Origin: Fidelibacterota bacterium
GTDB lineage: Bacteria; Fidelibacterota; Marinisomatia; SCGC-AAA003-L08; JACNLC01
Direction of reading: 5' to 3'
Length of the DNA: 37,449 nt
Assembly: GCA_018657495.1 (NCBI GenBank)
Contig: JABHXA010000019.1
Location: forward strand, 1 to 37,449
Shown here: in pieces, positions 1 through 8,795 of the stretch
Layout: the number at the start of each line of letters is the position of its first letter
Position numbering within the stretch: the first letter of the stretch is position 1
Notes under the pieces: model-generated
What the model was told of the DNA's origin: nothing
Databases searched by the model: none
Seen by the model: the letters and a program-made list of their open reading frames with translations, nothing else
Made by a program: the position numbers and the translations under genes

Positions 1-434
1 GTTATACTGTTGGTGATGTAATTGAAATCCGTGTTTGGAGCTCTGAACAAAACAGAGAACTAAAAGTAACTGCTGATCTTGATGGTTTATACTTTGGTAT
101 TGAACCATTGACAACAGGAAGCATTGTTGTTTATAATGAAGATGCTGTACCGACACAGTTCACATTGAACCAGAACTATCCAAATCCATTCAATCCAAAT
201 ACAACGATTGAGTTTAGCGTACCTCGTGCCACATCATTGACCATCACGGTTTATGATATCATGGGTAGAGAAGTGAGAACTCTAGTTGATAACTCAAATA
301 TACTTGAAGGTTATTACAGCGTTGTCTGGGATGGTATGGACTCAAGTGGTCAGATAGTATCTGCCGGTCTGTATATCTACAGCTTACAGGGTGAAGGTAT
401 ATCCATCACTCGTAAAATGATCATGATGAAATAA
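1..434 (+). CDS. C-terminal part of a secreted protein with FlgD-like/T9SS type A sorting domain (5' end outside window)
   Basis: The reading frame is open from the left edge (in frame from base 3), so the start lies outside the window. An internal TTG at 108 is not needed as a start. The last ~85 residues form a small Ig-like beta-sandwich of the FlgD/type A sorting family. It opens with the signature NQNYPNPFNPNTTIEFSVP, continues with VYDIMGREVRTLVD and an AGLYIYSL-type strand, and ends in a basic tail, TRKMIMMK. In FCB-group bacteria this domain sits at the end of large exported enzymes and adhesins, where it acts as the type IX secretion and cell-surface anchoring signal. The ~50 residues before it (GDVIEIRVWSSEQNREL) look like the end of a beta-rich domain. 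The function of the main part cannot be seen. A strong terminator follows 35 bp after the stop. Confidence 0.88.
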   Translation, partial: YTVGDVIEIRVWSSEQNRELKVTADLDGLYFGIEPLTTGSIVVYNEDAVPTQFTLNQNYPNPFNPNTTIEFSVPRATSLTITVYDIMGREVRTLVDNSNILEGYYSVVWDGMDSSGQIVSAGLYIYSLQGEGISITRKMIMMK

Positions 435-468
435 TCGTTCATCATATCAATCTAAAAAGAAACTAATA

Positions 469-500
469 ACAGGGGGCTCATTGAGCCCCCTGTTTGTTTA
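469..500 (+). terminator. Rho-independent terminator after the sorting-domain protein
   Basis: A perfect inverted repeat is present: ACAGGGGGCTCA at 469-480 and its complement TGAGCCCCCTGT at 482-493. The most stable form has a 9-bp GC-rich stem with a 7-nt loop. A T-rich tract (TTGTTTA) follows directly. It lies 35 bp after the stop codon at 434, as expected for the terminator of that gene. Confidence 0.85.
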
Positions 501-529
501 TGTAAGACAATTATCAATTTAACTGAAAT

Positions 530-1012
530 GTATGACAATCATCCTGATTGTACTCTTGAATTATGAATTTCGATTAACGAATATTGAGTGATGAAGTGAA
601 GAACCAAGTCGAAGTGCAGTTGTTTTCTGATCATCATTTTAGCCCACATTGTATGACAATCATCCTGATTGTCCTCTTGAATACTGAATATCGATTAGCG
701 AATTATGAATGACGAAGTGAAGAGCCAAGCAAAAGCTTAGTTGTGCTTTAATTATCAATTTAGTCAAAGTGTATGACAATCATCTTGATTGTCCTCTTGA
801 ATATCGAATTTCGATTAACGAATGTTGAATGACGAAGTGAAGAGGCGAGTTTAAGTGCAGTTGCTCTCTGATCATAATGTTAGCAGGCATTGTATGACAA
901 TAATTCTGATTGTCCTCTTGAATACTGAATATCGATTAACGAATGTTGAATGACGAAGTGAAGAGGCGAGTTTAAGTGCAGTTGCTCTCTGATCATAATG
1001 TTAGCAGGCATT
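530..1012. repeat. Four-copy tandem repeat, ~121-bp unit with a hairpin core
   Basis: Units begin at 530, 651, 771 and 892 with GTATGACAAT; a fifth, diverged start is at 1013 (GTTTGATAAT). Each unit opens with an inverted repeat of type GACAATCA-TCC-TGATTGTC (perfect in unit 2, one mismatch at the end of unit 1). It then has an AT-rich part with CGATTA(A/G)CGAAT and GACGAAGTGAAGA, and a variable tail. The last ~75 bp of units 3 and 4 are identical, which points to a recent duplication, while units 1 and 2 are more diverged. The stretch 501-529 resembles the tail of a further unit. I see no ORF with coding character. The unit is too long and too uneven for a CRISPR, and its function is unknown. 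Confidence 0.88.
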
Positions 1013-1025
1013 GTTTGATAATCGT

Positions 1026-1073
1026 CATATCAATCTAAAAGAAACTGATAACAGGGGGCTCATTGTTTATGTA
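1026..1073 (+). repeat. Degenerate duplicate of the terminator region at 443-504, lacking one hairpin arm
   Basis: CATATCAATCTAAAA, then GAAACTGATAACAGGGGG, CTCATTG and TTTATGTA match 443-483 plus 497-504, with one single-base deletion and one substitution. The 13 bases AGCCCCCTGTTTG (484-496 in the original) are missing, so the copy cannot form the hairpin. The tandem array is therefore bracketed by an intact and a broken copy of the same sequence. Confidence 0.8.
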
Positions 1074-1456
1074 TAATTTTGATTCTGAAGGCCTCATCAC
1101 TTCACAATATGAACAAGATGGGGTTAGGATTATATTCATATCTTTTTGTACAATATACAATTATTTGAAGTGGTATTTTCCAATTTAAGGTGACTATTTT
1201 TAGCACATTTTAAATAGGGATATACCAGTTTTCAGTTTGTCCAAAATTGATGTCCTTTCTTCCCTACATCATGGATTAAAGAAATTATAAACTAAATAAA
1301 GTTTAATTATCTCAAACAGGTTTAAAGCATTCCAGTATTTGAGTATAAACTTATTTTTTATTTAACATGTATTGATGACTGTTTGAAAGAAAATACGATC
1401 TATGCATCAACTTTTAATAAGAAAAAATCGGATTAGTATAACCAACTTGAAAAATA
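1074..1456. other. Gene-free leader upstream of the aromatic degradation cluster
   Basis: This AT-rich stretch contains no credible ORF or RNA gene. It must hold the promoter of the benzoyl-CoA reductase operon, but I cannot assign convincing -35/-10 boxes. The only visible symmetry is a 6-bp inverted repeat, TAAACT-AAATAA-AGTTTA at 1288-1305. It could be an operator but could equally occur by chance in such AT-rich DNA. No regulator gene lies next to it. Confidence 0.4.
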
Positions 1457-2629
1457 ATGGAAAATAAAACAGAAATATTTAAGGGATGGCGAGGGCAGCC
1501 AATAGAAGAGATATTGTGGTTATGTCAGGAAATTGCTGAAGATTCCAATTTACCAACAGTAAATGCCTGGCGTCAAAATGGTGGGAAGGTTCTGGGCCAC
1601 TTTCAGGTCTATTTCCCTGAAGAAATAGCCCATGCTGCAGGTATGCTGCCGTATAAGATGTGTGGTGCCACTTTGGATTCTAAGCATGCCGACAGTCGAT
1701 TTGGTTCCTATTTGTGTTCTATTATAAAAACATCACTGGAATTAGTTTTAAGTGATCGAATAAAACTGGACATGTTTGTCACTCACCCAATTTGTGATGC
1801 TGCCCGAAATCTCGGGACAATATGGGGTCGCAATTATGAATATCCCTGCCAAATATTATATTTACCACAAAATCCAAACTCATCATATTCAATACAATAT
1901 TTAACAGACGAATATAATCGACTAAAAGGCGTTATTGAAGAAGTAGCAGAACATAAAATCACTGAAAAAGAATTGATTAATTCAGTAATGATATTCAATC
2001 GTAATCGGCAATTAATTCGAAATTTATATGAAATCAAAAAAAATAAACCCTGGTTGATAACGGTTTCGGAAGCGTACTCATTGGTGAAGTTAGCCGGCAT
2101 GATTCCCAGGGAAGAACATAATAATTTATTGGAAACTGTCTTACCAATGATTGAATCAAGAAATATCCGTAAACAGGATAAAATGCGTGTTGTTTTTGAA
2201 GGCGGATTCTGTGAGCAGCCACCATTGGATATGCTTCGGTCCATTGGCAGATCATGTTATGTTGTCGATGATGATTTACTGATTGGATTACGGTGGATAT
2301 TGAATGATATAAATCCAGGAAATGATTCATTAAAGGCATTAGCTACTGCATATATTGATCAATCGTCATATAGCCCTGTCCAACATGATTTAAGAAAACC
2401 AAAAGAGAAAATGTTTGTTGACCGAATTAAGAGTTCCAATGCTGAAGCCGCTATCATAACAGCTGCAAAAATGTGTGAACCCGGGTTGGAGGAACAGGTA
2501 ACCTATACTCAAACTCTTGACGAAATGAACTTTCCATATTTTATCAGCGAATTTGAGGAAAATATGACAAGCTTTGATCATTTGGAAATCCAGTTGGAAA
2601 CGTTTGTAGAAAATTTATTATTCGATTAA
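1457..2629 (+). CDS. bcrC: Benzoyl-CoA reductase (class I, ATP-dependent), BcrC/BadD/BzdN-type subunit
   Basis: 390 aa, the usual length for this subunit. It belongs to the HgdB/BcrBC iron-sulfur family and is one of two catalytic subunits that reduce the benzoyl-CoA ring to cyclohexa-1,5-diene-1-carbonyl-CoA in the cytoplasm. Candidate cluster ligands are C69 (in [11 protein letters not shown]), C87 ([11 protein letters not shown]) and C113 ([12 protein letters not shown]). The later block [12 protein letters not shown] and CYVVDDD (about residues 250-275) matches what I recall of the benzoyl-CoA reductase C/N subunit and separates it from 2-hydroxyacyl-CoA dehydratases. The ATG at 1457 has only a weak ribosome binding site. 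It is the first gene of the operon, and the next gene starts 9 bp after its stop. Because the downstream ATPase subunits are both short, the enzyme looks closer to the Azoarcus (Bzd) type; that sub-typing is inference. Confidence 0.93.
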   Translation: MENKTEIFKGWRGQPIEEILWLCQEIAEDSNLPTVNAWRQNGGKVLGHFQVYFPEEIAHAAGMLPYKMCGATLDSKHADSRFGSYLCSIIKTSLELVLSDRIKLDMFVTHPICDAARNLGTIWGRNYEYPCQILYLPQNPNSSYSIQYLTDEYNRLKGVIEEVAEHKITEKELINSVMIFNRNRQLIRNLYEIKKNKPWLITVSEAYSLVKLAGMIPREEHNNLLETVLPMIESRNIRKQDKMRVVFEGGFCEQPPLDMLRSIGRSCYVVDDDLLIGLRWILNDINPGNDSLKALATAYIDQSSYSPVQHDLRKPKEKMFVDRIKSSNAEAAIITAAKMCEPGLEEQVTYTQTLDEMNFPYFISEFEENMTSFDHLEIQLETFVENLLFD

Positions 2630-2638
2630 AGGTGACAC

Positions 2639-3937
2639 ATGACAAATAATGGACATGAAAAATTAGTTGGTCGGGGAGCACGTGATGGGGCACAGCTTTT
2701 TCGCGAATGGTTTCAAAGACTTTCAGATACAGCAGAATCAGGCGGTCACTCGGCATATGTTTTTGTTATGGGTAGCATGGCTGAAATCTTAAGAGTATTT
2801 GATTTACCTATGGTATTTCCTGAAATCAATTCACTCCAAACTGCTATTCGCCATGTATCTGCAGAGTTTCTAAATGAAGCCGAGGATATCGGTTATTCTC
2901 CGGATATCTGCGGATATGTAAAAGCAGATGTGGCCCTACAAATGCGGGGTGGAGGACATCCCATGGGGAAAATTCCAAAACCAAGTATTGCCGTATTGAC
3001 AAATGCCTGTAATACATATTTAAAATGGGCTGAGATATGGGAAAGAATGTATGAAATTCCCATGGTTACGGTAGATGTTCCAGCGACCCGACAAGCAAAT
3101 CAACAAAGTCAACCGGGTAGCGAACAGTTTAATCGTGAAAAAAAATATGTTCTTGAGCAAATAAAAGAACTCATTAAAATCTGTGAAAAATTAACCGGCA
3201 AAAAATTTGACATCGATAAATTGCGTCAGATAATGGGATACGCTAATGTGATGAGTAAAAATTGGAAACGTGTATTAGAACTAAATAAAAGCCAGCCATC
3301 CCATTTTAATGCCCTTACTGAAGGAACTATTTACCTTGGTGTAGCCAACGCATTTCGCGGAACAGAGGAAGGTGCCCAATATTTTACTGACCTGGTTGAA
3401 GAAATGGAATACATGTCCAAAAATAATATCGGAACCTTGATTGATGAGAAATACCGATTGTGTTTTATTGGAGTTCCCTGTTATCCCATATTTAGACGTT
3501 TTAACGAGTTGTTTACAGATTGGGGAGGTACATTTGTTACCTCAACATATCTCTGGTTTGCTACTGGCGGTGCCAATTTAGGTGTGCAATACGATTTGAA
3601 AGACCCCCTCGATTCACTGGCAGAAGGTGTATTAATCAGTGTCAGGGATGCCATGGACTCCATGTTTAGTCCTGAGATACCGCTGGTAAAAATGATCGAC
3701 GAATTTAATCTCGATGGTGTTGTTTATCATCCTATAAAAAGCTGTAGAACCGTTTCTACCGGTCTTGCAGATAATCGACGGGCTCTAATGGAAATGAAAG
3801 ATATCGCCACCTTATTCATCGAATCTGATATGATGGATCAAAGAGTGGTTTCGGAAGCACAGATGAAAAACCGCGTTGATGCATTTTTTGAAGGTCTGGA
3901 TGCCAGGAGAACTCGAGAGAAAATGGAGCAGGTTTAA
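2639..3937 (+). CDS. bcrB: Benzoyl-CoA reductase (class I), BcrB/BadE/BzdO-type subunit
   Basis: 432 aa, typical for the second catalytic subunit. It pairs with the C-type subunit to bind benzoyl-CoA and the active-site iron-sulfur cluster. Recognisable blocks are [14 protein letters not shown] (39-52), [11 protein letters not shown] (59-69), [13 protein letters not shown] (86-98, with C91), [17 protein letters not shown] (120-136, with C124), [13 protein letters not shown], and near the end [19 protein letters not shown] with C369. These are close to full-length matches to the Thauera/Azoarcus subunit as I remember it, so a generic dehydratase is unlikely. The gene starts at ATG 2639 after AAAGGTGAC and is followed 1 bp later by the first ATPase subunit, consistent with a stoichiometric complex. 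Confidence 0.95.
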   Translation: MTNNGHEKLVGRGARDGAQLFREWFQRLSDTAESGGHSAYVFVMGSMAEILRVFDLPMVFPEINSLQTAIRHVSAEFLNEAEDIGYSPDICGYVKADVALQMRGGGHPMGKIPKPSIAVLTNACNTYLKWAEIWERMYEIPMVTVDVPATRQANQQSQPGSEQFNREKKYVLEQIKELIKICEKLTGKKFDIDKLRQIMGYANVMSKNWKRVLELNKSQPSHFNALTEGTIYLGVANAFRGTEEGAQYFTDLVEEMEYMSKNNIGTLIDEKYRLCFIGVPCYPIFRRFNELFTDWGGTFVTSTYLWFATGGANLGVQYDLKDPLDSLAEGVLISVRDAMDSMFSPEIPLVKMIDEFNLDGVVYHPIKSCRTVSTGLADNRRALMEMKDIATLFIESDMMDQRVVSEAQMKNRVDAFFEGLDARRTREKMEQV

Positions 3938-3938
3938 T

Positions 3939-4751
3939 ATGGCATACGCAGCGGGGGTAGATGTCGGTTCTACCCAAACAAAAGCAGTAATAATTGATGA
4001 ACAGAAAAAAATTGTCAGTCGCTCTCTAATTGATACCGGGGCAAATGTTGTACAAGCTGCTGAGAAGGCATTTTTATTAACATTGAAAGACGGTAATATT
4101 AGGGAGGAGGAAGTCTCCTATGTAATTGGAACCGGTTATGGGCGTTATAAAGTAACATTTGGTAATGCCCAAATAACCGAGATCAGCTGTCATGGCCGTG
4201 GTGCTGTCCATATGTTTCCCAAAACGAGGACAGTAATTGACATGGGTGGACAGGATACAAAAGGTATCAGTATCAACGAATCAGGTGAGATTATAGATTT
4301 TTGTATGAATGATAAATGTGCTGCAGGAACAGGACGATTTTTAGGGGCCGCTTCTATGGCTCTGGATATACCGCTTGGCGAATTAGGTCCCACCGCATTA
4401 AAGTCTGAGAGACCTGTAAAAATTAGTACCACATGCACTGTTTTTGCCGAAACGGAAGTCCTTTCGTGGTTGGGTAAAGGAAAAAAAATCCAGGATATTT
4501 TGATGGGTGTGCATAAATCGATTGCCTCCCGATCAGTCTCTTTATTGAGGAGAGTAGGCATTAAAGATCAGGTAACATTTACTGGTGGCGTCACAAAAAA
4601 CCTGGGAATGGTCACCGTTATAAATGAACTAATTGGGTTGAAAATGAATGTAAGCGATGATTCACATTATATGGGTGCTTTAGGTGCAGCCTTATTTGCC
4701 CTCGATCATATTTTTGAAAGCCGGATACCCCATGAGGAGATGTTGAAATGA
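3939..4751 (+). CDS. bcrA: Benzoyl-CoA reductase ATPase/activator subunit, BcrA/BadF/BzdP type
   Basis: 270 aa ASKHA-fold ATPase. With its partner it hydrolyses ATP to drive a low-potential electron from a [4Fe-4S] cluster at the dimer interface to the catalytic BcrBC part. The phosphate-binding start is [11 protein letters not shown] (6-16); DMGGQDTKG lies at 101-109; the cluster-ligand cysteines are C127 (NDKCAAGTG) and C166 ([11 protein letters not shown]). I chose ATG 3939 over a longer in-frame start at 3876. The longer version adds 21 non-homologous residues inside bcrB, while 3939 directly precedes the conserved fold and has GGAG at 3925-3928. It overlaps the next gene by ATGA. At ~270 residues it lacks the extra length of Thauera BcrA or Rhodopseudomonas BadF and is closer to the shorter Azoarcus form. 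Confidence 0.92.
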   Translation: MAYAAGVDVGSTQTKAVIIDEQKKIVSRSLIDTGANVVQAAEKAFLLTLKDGNIREEEVSYVIGTGYGRYKVTFGNAQITEISCHGRGAVHMFPKTRTVIDMGGQDTKGISINESGEIIDFCMNDKCAAGTGRFLGAASMALDIPLGELGPTALKSERPVKISTTCTVFAETEVLSWLGKGKKIQDILMGVHKSIASRSVSLLRRVGIKDQVTFTGGVTKNLGMVTVINELIGLKMNVSDDSHYMGALGAALFALDHIFESRIPHEEMLK

Positions 4752-5551
4752 AATATGTTGTCGGTATAGATGTGGGTTCAACCTATACAAAAGCCATAAT
4801 TCTGTCTCGCGAAAATGAAATAATCGGTCGATCATTAAGTCCCACCGGATTTAAACTGGATCAGATTTCAAAAAAAGTATATAAGCAGGTATTAGCGGAA
4901 ACCGAATTGAATGAGAATGATATAGGTTATATCATTGCCAGCGGGTTTGGGAGGCATCGCGTCGATTTCTGTGATTTGACGGTGACAGACCTAACCGCAA
5001 CTGCCCGTGGGTCAAATTTGATGTTTCCCGGTACAATGACAGTTTTGGATATCGGCGGGCAGACTATGAAGGCAAGTCGGCTTGATGAAAATCTAAAAGT
5101 AAAATCTTTTCGATTGAATGATAAATGTGCTGCAGGGACAGGCACATTCCTCGAAAAGACGGCAAGATATATGGGTTATGAAACAGATGAGATTGGGCCA
5201 TTAGTGCAAACATCCAAATTTCAGGTACCCATCTCAGGAGTTTGTGCCGTTTTTGCTGAATCAGAGGTAATTAACCAGTTATCGCTGGGTTCAGCACCTG
5301 CCGATATCATGCATGGAGCCATGTTTTCATTAGTGAAAAGAGCTATACAATTGTTAAAAAGAGTTCGAATGGAACCAAGATTGACACTTACCGGTGGCAT
5401 AATGCGATTCCCCACAATGATAAAAGTAATAAAGGATGAGCTGGATGAGGATATTATCAATGTCCCGGAAGGTGATTTAGTTCAGTACACAACGGCGTTG
5501 GGTGCTGCAACTTTGGCAAATCAACGTCTGACTAAATTGAATAAAAATTAG
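4748..5551 (+). CDS. bcrD: Benzoyl-CoA reductase ATPase/activator subunit, BcrD/BadG/BzdQ type
   Basis: 267 aa, paralogue of the preceding ATPase subunit and its expected heterodimer partner. It has [11 protein letters not shown] (6-16), C127 in [11 protein letters not shown] and C166 in [11 protein letters not shown], so each subunit can supply two cysteines to the shared [4Fe-4S] cluster. The motif that reads GGQD in the neighbour is GGQT here (103-106). I believe this asymmetry is also seen in the D/Q subunits of known enzymes, but I could not check. The ATG at 4748 overlaps the bcrA stop (ATGA), implying translational coupling. Two nearly equal small ATPase subunits, rather than one long and one short, favour the Azoarcus-like arrangement. 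Confidence 0.92.
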   Translation: MKYVVGIDVGSTYTKAIILSRENEIIGRSLSPTGFKLDQISKKVYKQVLAETELNENDIGYIIASGFGRHRVDFCDLTVTDLTATARGSNLMFPGTMTVLDIGGQTMKASRLDENLKVKSFRLNDKCAAGTGTFLEKTARYMGYETDEIGPLVQTSKFQVPISGVCAVFAESEVINQLSLGSAPADIMHGAMFSLVKRAIQLLKRVRMEPRLTLTGGIMRFPTMIKVIKDELDEDIINVPEGDLVQYTTALGAATLANQRLTKLNKN

Positions 5552-5796
5552 TGAAGGATCAATGTGGCATCGCAGAATCGGATCAGGATCAGTATCTGGT
5601 TTCCAAAGGCTGGGAGAAACAATTCTCATGCGGAGAGCCGCGATTAATGGAAATGATCGAATTATACGAGTCATTGGGTTTTGAAGTGTATTTAGATTTA
5701 GTAAGAGCTGGAAATCTTCCTATGGGTTCTGATTGTGAAGCTTGCCTTGTGAATTGCTCAGATGAGTTAAAAACTATATGGACCCGGAAAAAATAA
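5551..5796 (+). CDS. Small cysteine-rich protein of unknown function in the benzoyl-CoA reductase operon
   Basis: 81 aa with a GTG start at 5551 that shares its G with the bcrD stop codon. The tight overlap and lack of another good start support it; the first internal ATG would leave only about 49 residues. Six cysteines are spread as C5, C27, C62, C65 and C69, with C62-x2-C65-x3-C69 close to the C-terminus, suggesting metal or Fe-S binding. The rest (WEKQFSCGEPRL, MIELYESLGFEVYLDLV, then IWTRKK) has the look of a compact alpha/beta protein. I have an impression of similar small proteins next to anaerobic aromatic gene clusters but cannot name a family. It is too small and has too few spaced cysteines for a classical 2[4Fe-4S] ferredoxin. 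Five cysteines are listed by position; treat the total as at least five. Confidence 0.65.
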   Translation: MKDQCGIAESDQDQYLVSKGWEKQFSCGEPRLMEMIELYESLGFEVYLDLVRAGNLPMGSDCEACLVNCSDELKTIWTRKK

Positions 5797-5855
5797 TTTT
5801 ATATGATTTTGCATTCAGCATATCCAATTCATCTAATTTTTCTTTTTAAATCAGT

Positions 5856-7568
5856 ATGACCGAAACCATATATAAAAGTTTAATTGACCTTCCGCCTTAT
5901 GAAAGTAATTTGGCTTCAATAATTAAAATAAATTCTGCCAAGTTCAAAAATTCCCCAATACTACAGGATATTCAGGATGGCGTTGTACATAAGTTAATCT
6001 GGGATCAATTTTATTTAAATGTCTGCATAATCCAGGGATTTCTGCATTCAATAGGATTTGAGACTGGTGATCGTATGGCTATCCTATCTCCAAACCGTCG
6101 AGAAATGTTGATGACTGAATTGGCGATTATGTCAATGGGTGGTATCGCCGTCCCTATATTTGCTGGATATGGATCAGAAATCGCCAATACTTTGATCGAA
6201 TTTTGTGAGGCAGATTATTTAATTGTTGCCGATGAATTTCAATATTTAAAAGTTGTTAATCCAGAAAAATTCAAACAAATTATTTATTTCGATTCAATCG
6301 ATAACCATAGCAAAAACTGTATTACATTAAACGAGATTCTGCAGGGACATCCACCACAAAAAATTCACGGGCTGAATATTGATTCGAAATCGGTGTGTCT
6401 GATGATGTACACATCCGGGACCATGGGCAAACCTAAATGTGTACAGCTTACCCATGATAATATTCTCTCTCAACAGGCGGCCATGAAAGCATTATGGCAG
6501 ATAAAATCAAGTGATCGATTTTTATCATATTTACCATGGCATCACAGTTTTGGCGGCATATATGAGAAATATGCGGCTATTTGTAATGGTGCAGTATTAT
6601 CCCTCGAAAGTGGTTTTGGAAAAAATATTGATACCCTGATAGAAAATTGGAAACTCATCAAACCCACAGTTTTCTTCAGTGTCCCACGGATTTACCAGGC
6701 TATTGCAACCCAGTTAAGACAGCATCCGGAATTGGATAGTGAAATATTTCACGATGAGCTAAGGTTTATTTTTACTGCTGCAGCACCATTACCAAAAAAT
6801 ATTTCTGATATGTTTGAAAGCAGGAATATTCCCGTTTACGAAGGTTGGGGTTTAACAGAGACATCACCATGTTGTACAGTAACGGATCCAAATGTTAAAC
6901 GTCAAATGGGCGTTGTAGGAAAACCAATCCCCGGCATATCTCTAAAACTTTCTGATGAAGGAGAAATACTGGTTCGTGGTCCAAATGTAATGACCGGGTA
7001 TTATAATAATGTTGAAGAAACCATGAAAGTTCTACCTGATGACGGATGGTTTTATACTGGTGATATAGGTGAATACACAGAAACTGGTTTGAAATTGATA
7101 TCCAGAAAAGACCGAATATTTAAATTGACAAATGCGGAGAAGGTTGTTCCTACAGAAATAGAAAATTTACTGTCCAAGGACTGTGCTTATTTATCCCACT
7201 CCCTCGTTTCCGGCAGTGGGCAGGATTATCCTGTAGTTCTGCTTTTTCCCGATTCAAATATGTTTGCACATCAACCGGATAAATCTCAAATAGCAAATGA
7301 CTGCAAAAGGCCGGTTAATCTTACAGAATTTTTTCACTGTCTGAAAACCTGCATGAACAGATGGAACGAGTCAATTGATGCCAAATACAGCAGGATAAAG
7401 AAGGGGATTTTAATTGATTATGAATTGACCATCGAAAATGATGAACTGACTCCTTCGATGAAACTTGCCCCAAACGTGGTTACCAAAGTATTTAAAGCGC
7501 AGATTGAACAATTATATAATTCAGAAGACATGATTACTGAAAAAGTATACGTATTAAATTTGGAATAA
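5856..7568 (+). CDS. AMP-forming acyl-CoA synthetase (adenylate-forming ligase), FadD/long-chain type
   Basis: 570 aa adenylate-forming enzyme that would activate a carboxylic acid to its CoA thioester with ATP. Motifs seen: YTSGTMGKPKCVQLTHDN (from ~185), YLPWHHSFGG, GWGLTETSP (~330), YTGDIGEY (~400), RKDRIFKLTNAEKVVPTEIE and, near the end, LTPSMKLAPNVV with the candidate catalytic Lys. The overall pattern resembles long-chain FadD15-like ligases more than the typical benzoate-CoA ligase. The substrate therefore cannot be read from sequence. Context allows an aromatic acid (benzoate, 4-hydroxybenzoate) or an aromatic 2-hydroxy acid for the dehydratase-like gene that follows. There is no clear Shine-Dalgarno sequence at the ATG. 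The gap of 59 bp after the previous gene is one of the larger ones in the cluster. Confidence 0.85.
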   Translation: MTETIYKSLIDLPPYESNLASIIKINSAKFKNSPILQDIQDGVVHKLIWDQFYLNVCIIQGFLHSIGFETGDRMAILSPNRREMLMTELAIMSMGGIAVPIFAGYGSEIANTLIEFCEADYLIVADEFQYLKVVNPEKFKQIIYFDSIDNHSKNCITLNEILQGHPPQKIHGLNIDSKSVCLMMYTSGTMGKPKCVQLTHDNILSQQAAMKALWQIKSSDRFLSYLPWHHSFGGIYEKYAAICNGAVLSLESGFGKNIDTLIENWKLIKPTVFFSVPRIYQAIATQLRQHPELDSEIFHDELRFIFTAAAPLPKNISDMFESRNIPVYEGWGLTETSPCCTVTDPNVKRQMGVVGKPIPGISLKLSDEGEILVRGPNVMTGYYNNVEETMKVLPDDGWFYTGDIGEYTETGLKLISRKDRIFKLTNAEKVVPTEIENLLSKDCAYLSHSLVSGSGQDYPVVLLFPDSNMFAHQPDKSQIANDCKRPVNLTEFFHCLKTCMNRWNESIDAKYSRIKKGILIDYELTIENDELTPSMKLAPNVVTKVFKAQIEQLYNSEDMITEKVYVLNLE

Positions 7569-7570
7569 AT

Positions 7571-8779
7571 ATGCCTCATCTTCAATCTCAGCAAAGTCTT
7601 AAGCTAATTTTAAAAAATTATTTTACTGGTTTTAAATCACCATTGGCATGGTGCACCAGTGCCGGTCCTGCCGAGATACTACGAGCATTAGGATTTGATG
7701 TATACTTTCCTGAAAATCATGGTGCATTACTTGGCGCTTCCCGTACAGCTGAAAAATATATACCCCGTGCTCATCAGGAAGGATTTGGCGGTGAAATCTG
7801 TTCATACCTGACATCCGATATTGGTGCCTGGAGGATGAAAGAAACACCTTTGACAAAGGCCTATGGATTACCGTCAGTACCTAAACCGGATTTGATTGTT
7901 TATAATACAAATCAATGTCGGGAGGTTGCCGATTGGTTTAATTTCTTCGCGGAGGAATTTGATTGTCCTGTGTTTGGCATTTATCCTCCAAGACATCTTG
8001 AAGAAATTCATCAAAGGGATATCGATAATGTCGTCGGGCAATTTGAAGATTTAATCTTATTAGGTGAAAAAGTTATCGGTAATAAAATGACTGATGCTGA
8101 TCTTATGGAAACCGTCCTATTGAGCAAAAGAGGGTCACAATTGTGGGGAGAGGTATTAAACACGGCGCAAACTACCCCGTCTCCAATAACCTTTTTTGAC
8201 GGCACTATTTTGATGGCACCGATTGTTGTACTCAGGGGAACTCAAATTTGTGTCGATTTCTATCAGGAAGTGCTGGAAGAATTGACACAATTATCATCCG
8301 AAAAAATTAGCGCTGTGGCAAAAGAAGATGTCAGAATTTATTGGGAAGGGATGCCTGTCTGGGGTCGCTTAAAAGCCTTTTCACAATTGTTTGCCAATAA
8401 CAATGCAGCTGTAGTTGCCTCAACCTATTGCAATAGTTGGATATTTGATGATTTTGATGAAAATAATCCACTTGAATCCCTTGCATTGGCCTATACCCAA
8501 ATATTTATAAATCGGGGAGAAAATGCTAAACTGGATATGATGAAGGATATCATTAATAATTTCAACATTGACGGTGTTATATTTCATGATTCAAAAACCT
8601 GTTTCAACAATAGCAATAATCGCTTTGGGCTTCCAAAGAAATTGACAGATGCTACCGGCATCAGCTGCGTTACTATTGAGGGTGATTTAAATGATATGCG
8701 ATTTTTATCGGATGGACAGATTGAAACGAAATTAGAAACTTTTATTGACCAAATCGGATCCAAAAAAGGAATATACTAA
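7571..8779 (+). CDS. 2-hydroxyacyl-CoA dehydratase / benzoyl-CoA reductase family subunit (lone)
   Basis: 402 aa protein of the HgdB/FldC/BcrB family. The family layout is clear: PLAWCTSAGPAEILRALG with C28, GGEICSYLTSDIGAW with C77, YNTNQCREVADW with C116, ASTYCNSW in the middle, and DGVIFHDSKTCFNN towards the C-terminus. It lacks the blocks that define the benzoyl-CoA reductase subunits upstream, so it is a paralogue rather than a duplicate. Known dehydratases use two different subunits plus an ATPase; only one subunit is present here, with a matching ATPase two genes downstream (9847). It could be a homodimeric enzyme like the double-cubane cluster proteins, half of a dehydratase whose partner is elsewhere, or an accessory factor. 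It starts 2 bp after the ligase. Confidence 0.85.
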   Translation: MPHLQSQQSLKLILKNYFTGFKSPLAWCTSAGPAEILRALGFDVYFPENHGALLGASRTAEKYIPRAHQEGFGGEICSYLTSDIGAWRMKETPLTKAYGLPSVPKPDLIVYNTNQCREVADWFNFFAEEFDCPVFGIYPPRHLEEIHQRDIDNVVGQFEDLILLGEKVIGNKMTDADLMETVLLSKRGSQLWGEVLNTAQTTPSPITFFDGTILMAPIVVLRGTQICVDFYQEVLEELTQLSSEKISAVAKEDVRIYWEGMPVWGRLKAFSQLFANNNAAVVASTYCNSWIFDDFDENNPLESLALAYTQIFINRGENAKLDMMKDIINNFNIDGVIFHDSKTCFNNSNNRFGLPKKLTDATGISCVTIEGDLNDMRFLSDGQIETKLETFIDQIGSKKGIY

Positions 8780-8795
8780 ACACGGGGAATGTAAA

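Noticed and set aside
108..434. Flagellar hook-assembly protein FlgD
   Set aside because: Only the FlgD-like Ig domain is present, with the NYPNPFNP sorting signature at the end of a longer protein; there is no flagellar context.
530..1012. Tandem repeats as a CRISPR array
   Set aside because: The unit is ~121 bp with no short identical repeats separated by unique spacers of constant length, and no cas gene is nearby.
1834..2756. Several minus-strand open frames opposite bcrC and bcrB
   Set aside because: They are antisense shadows of strongly conserved coding sequence, without ribosome binding sites or recognisable domains.
3876..3938. Longer N-terminus for the first ATPase subunit
   Set aside because: The 21 extra residues lie inside bcrB and have no family resemblance; ATG 3939 has a ribosome binding site and starts the conserved fold.
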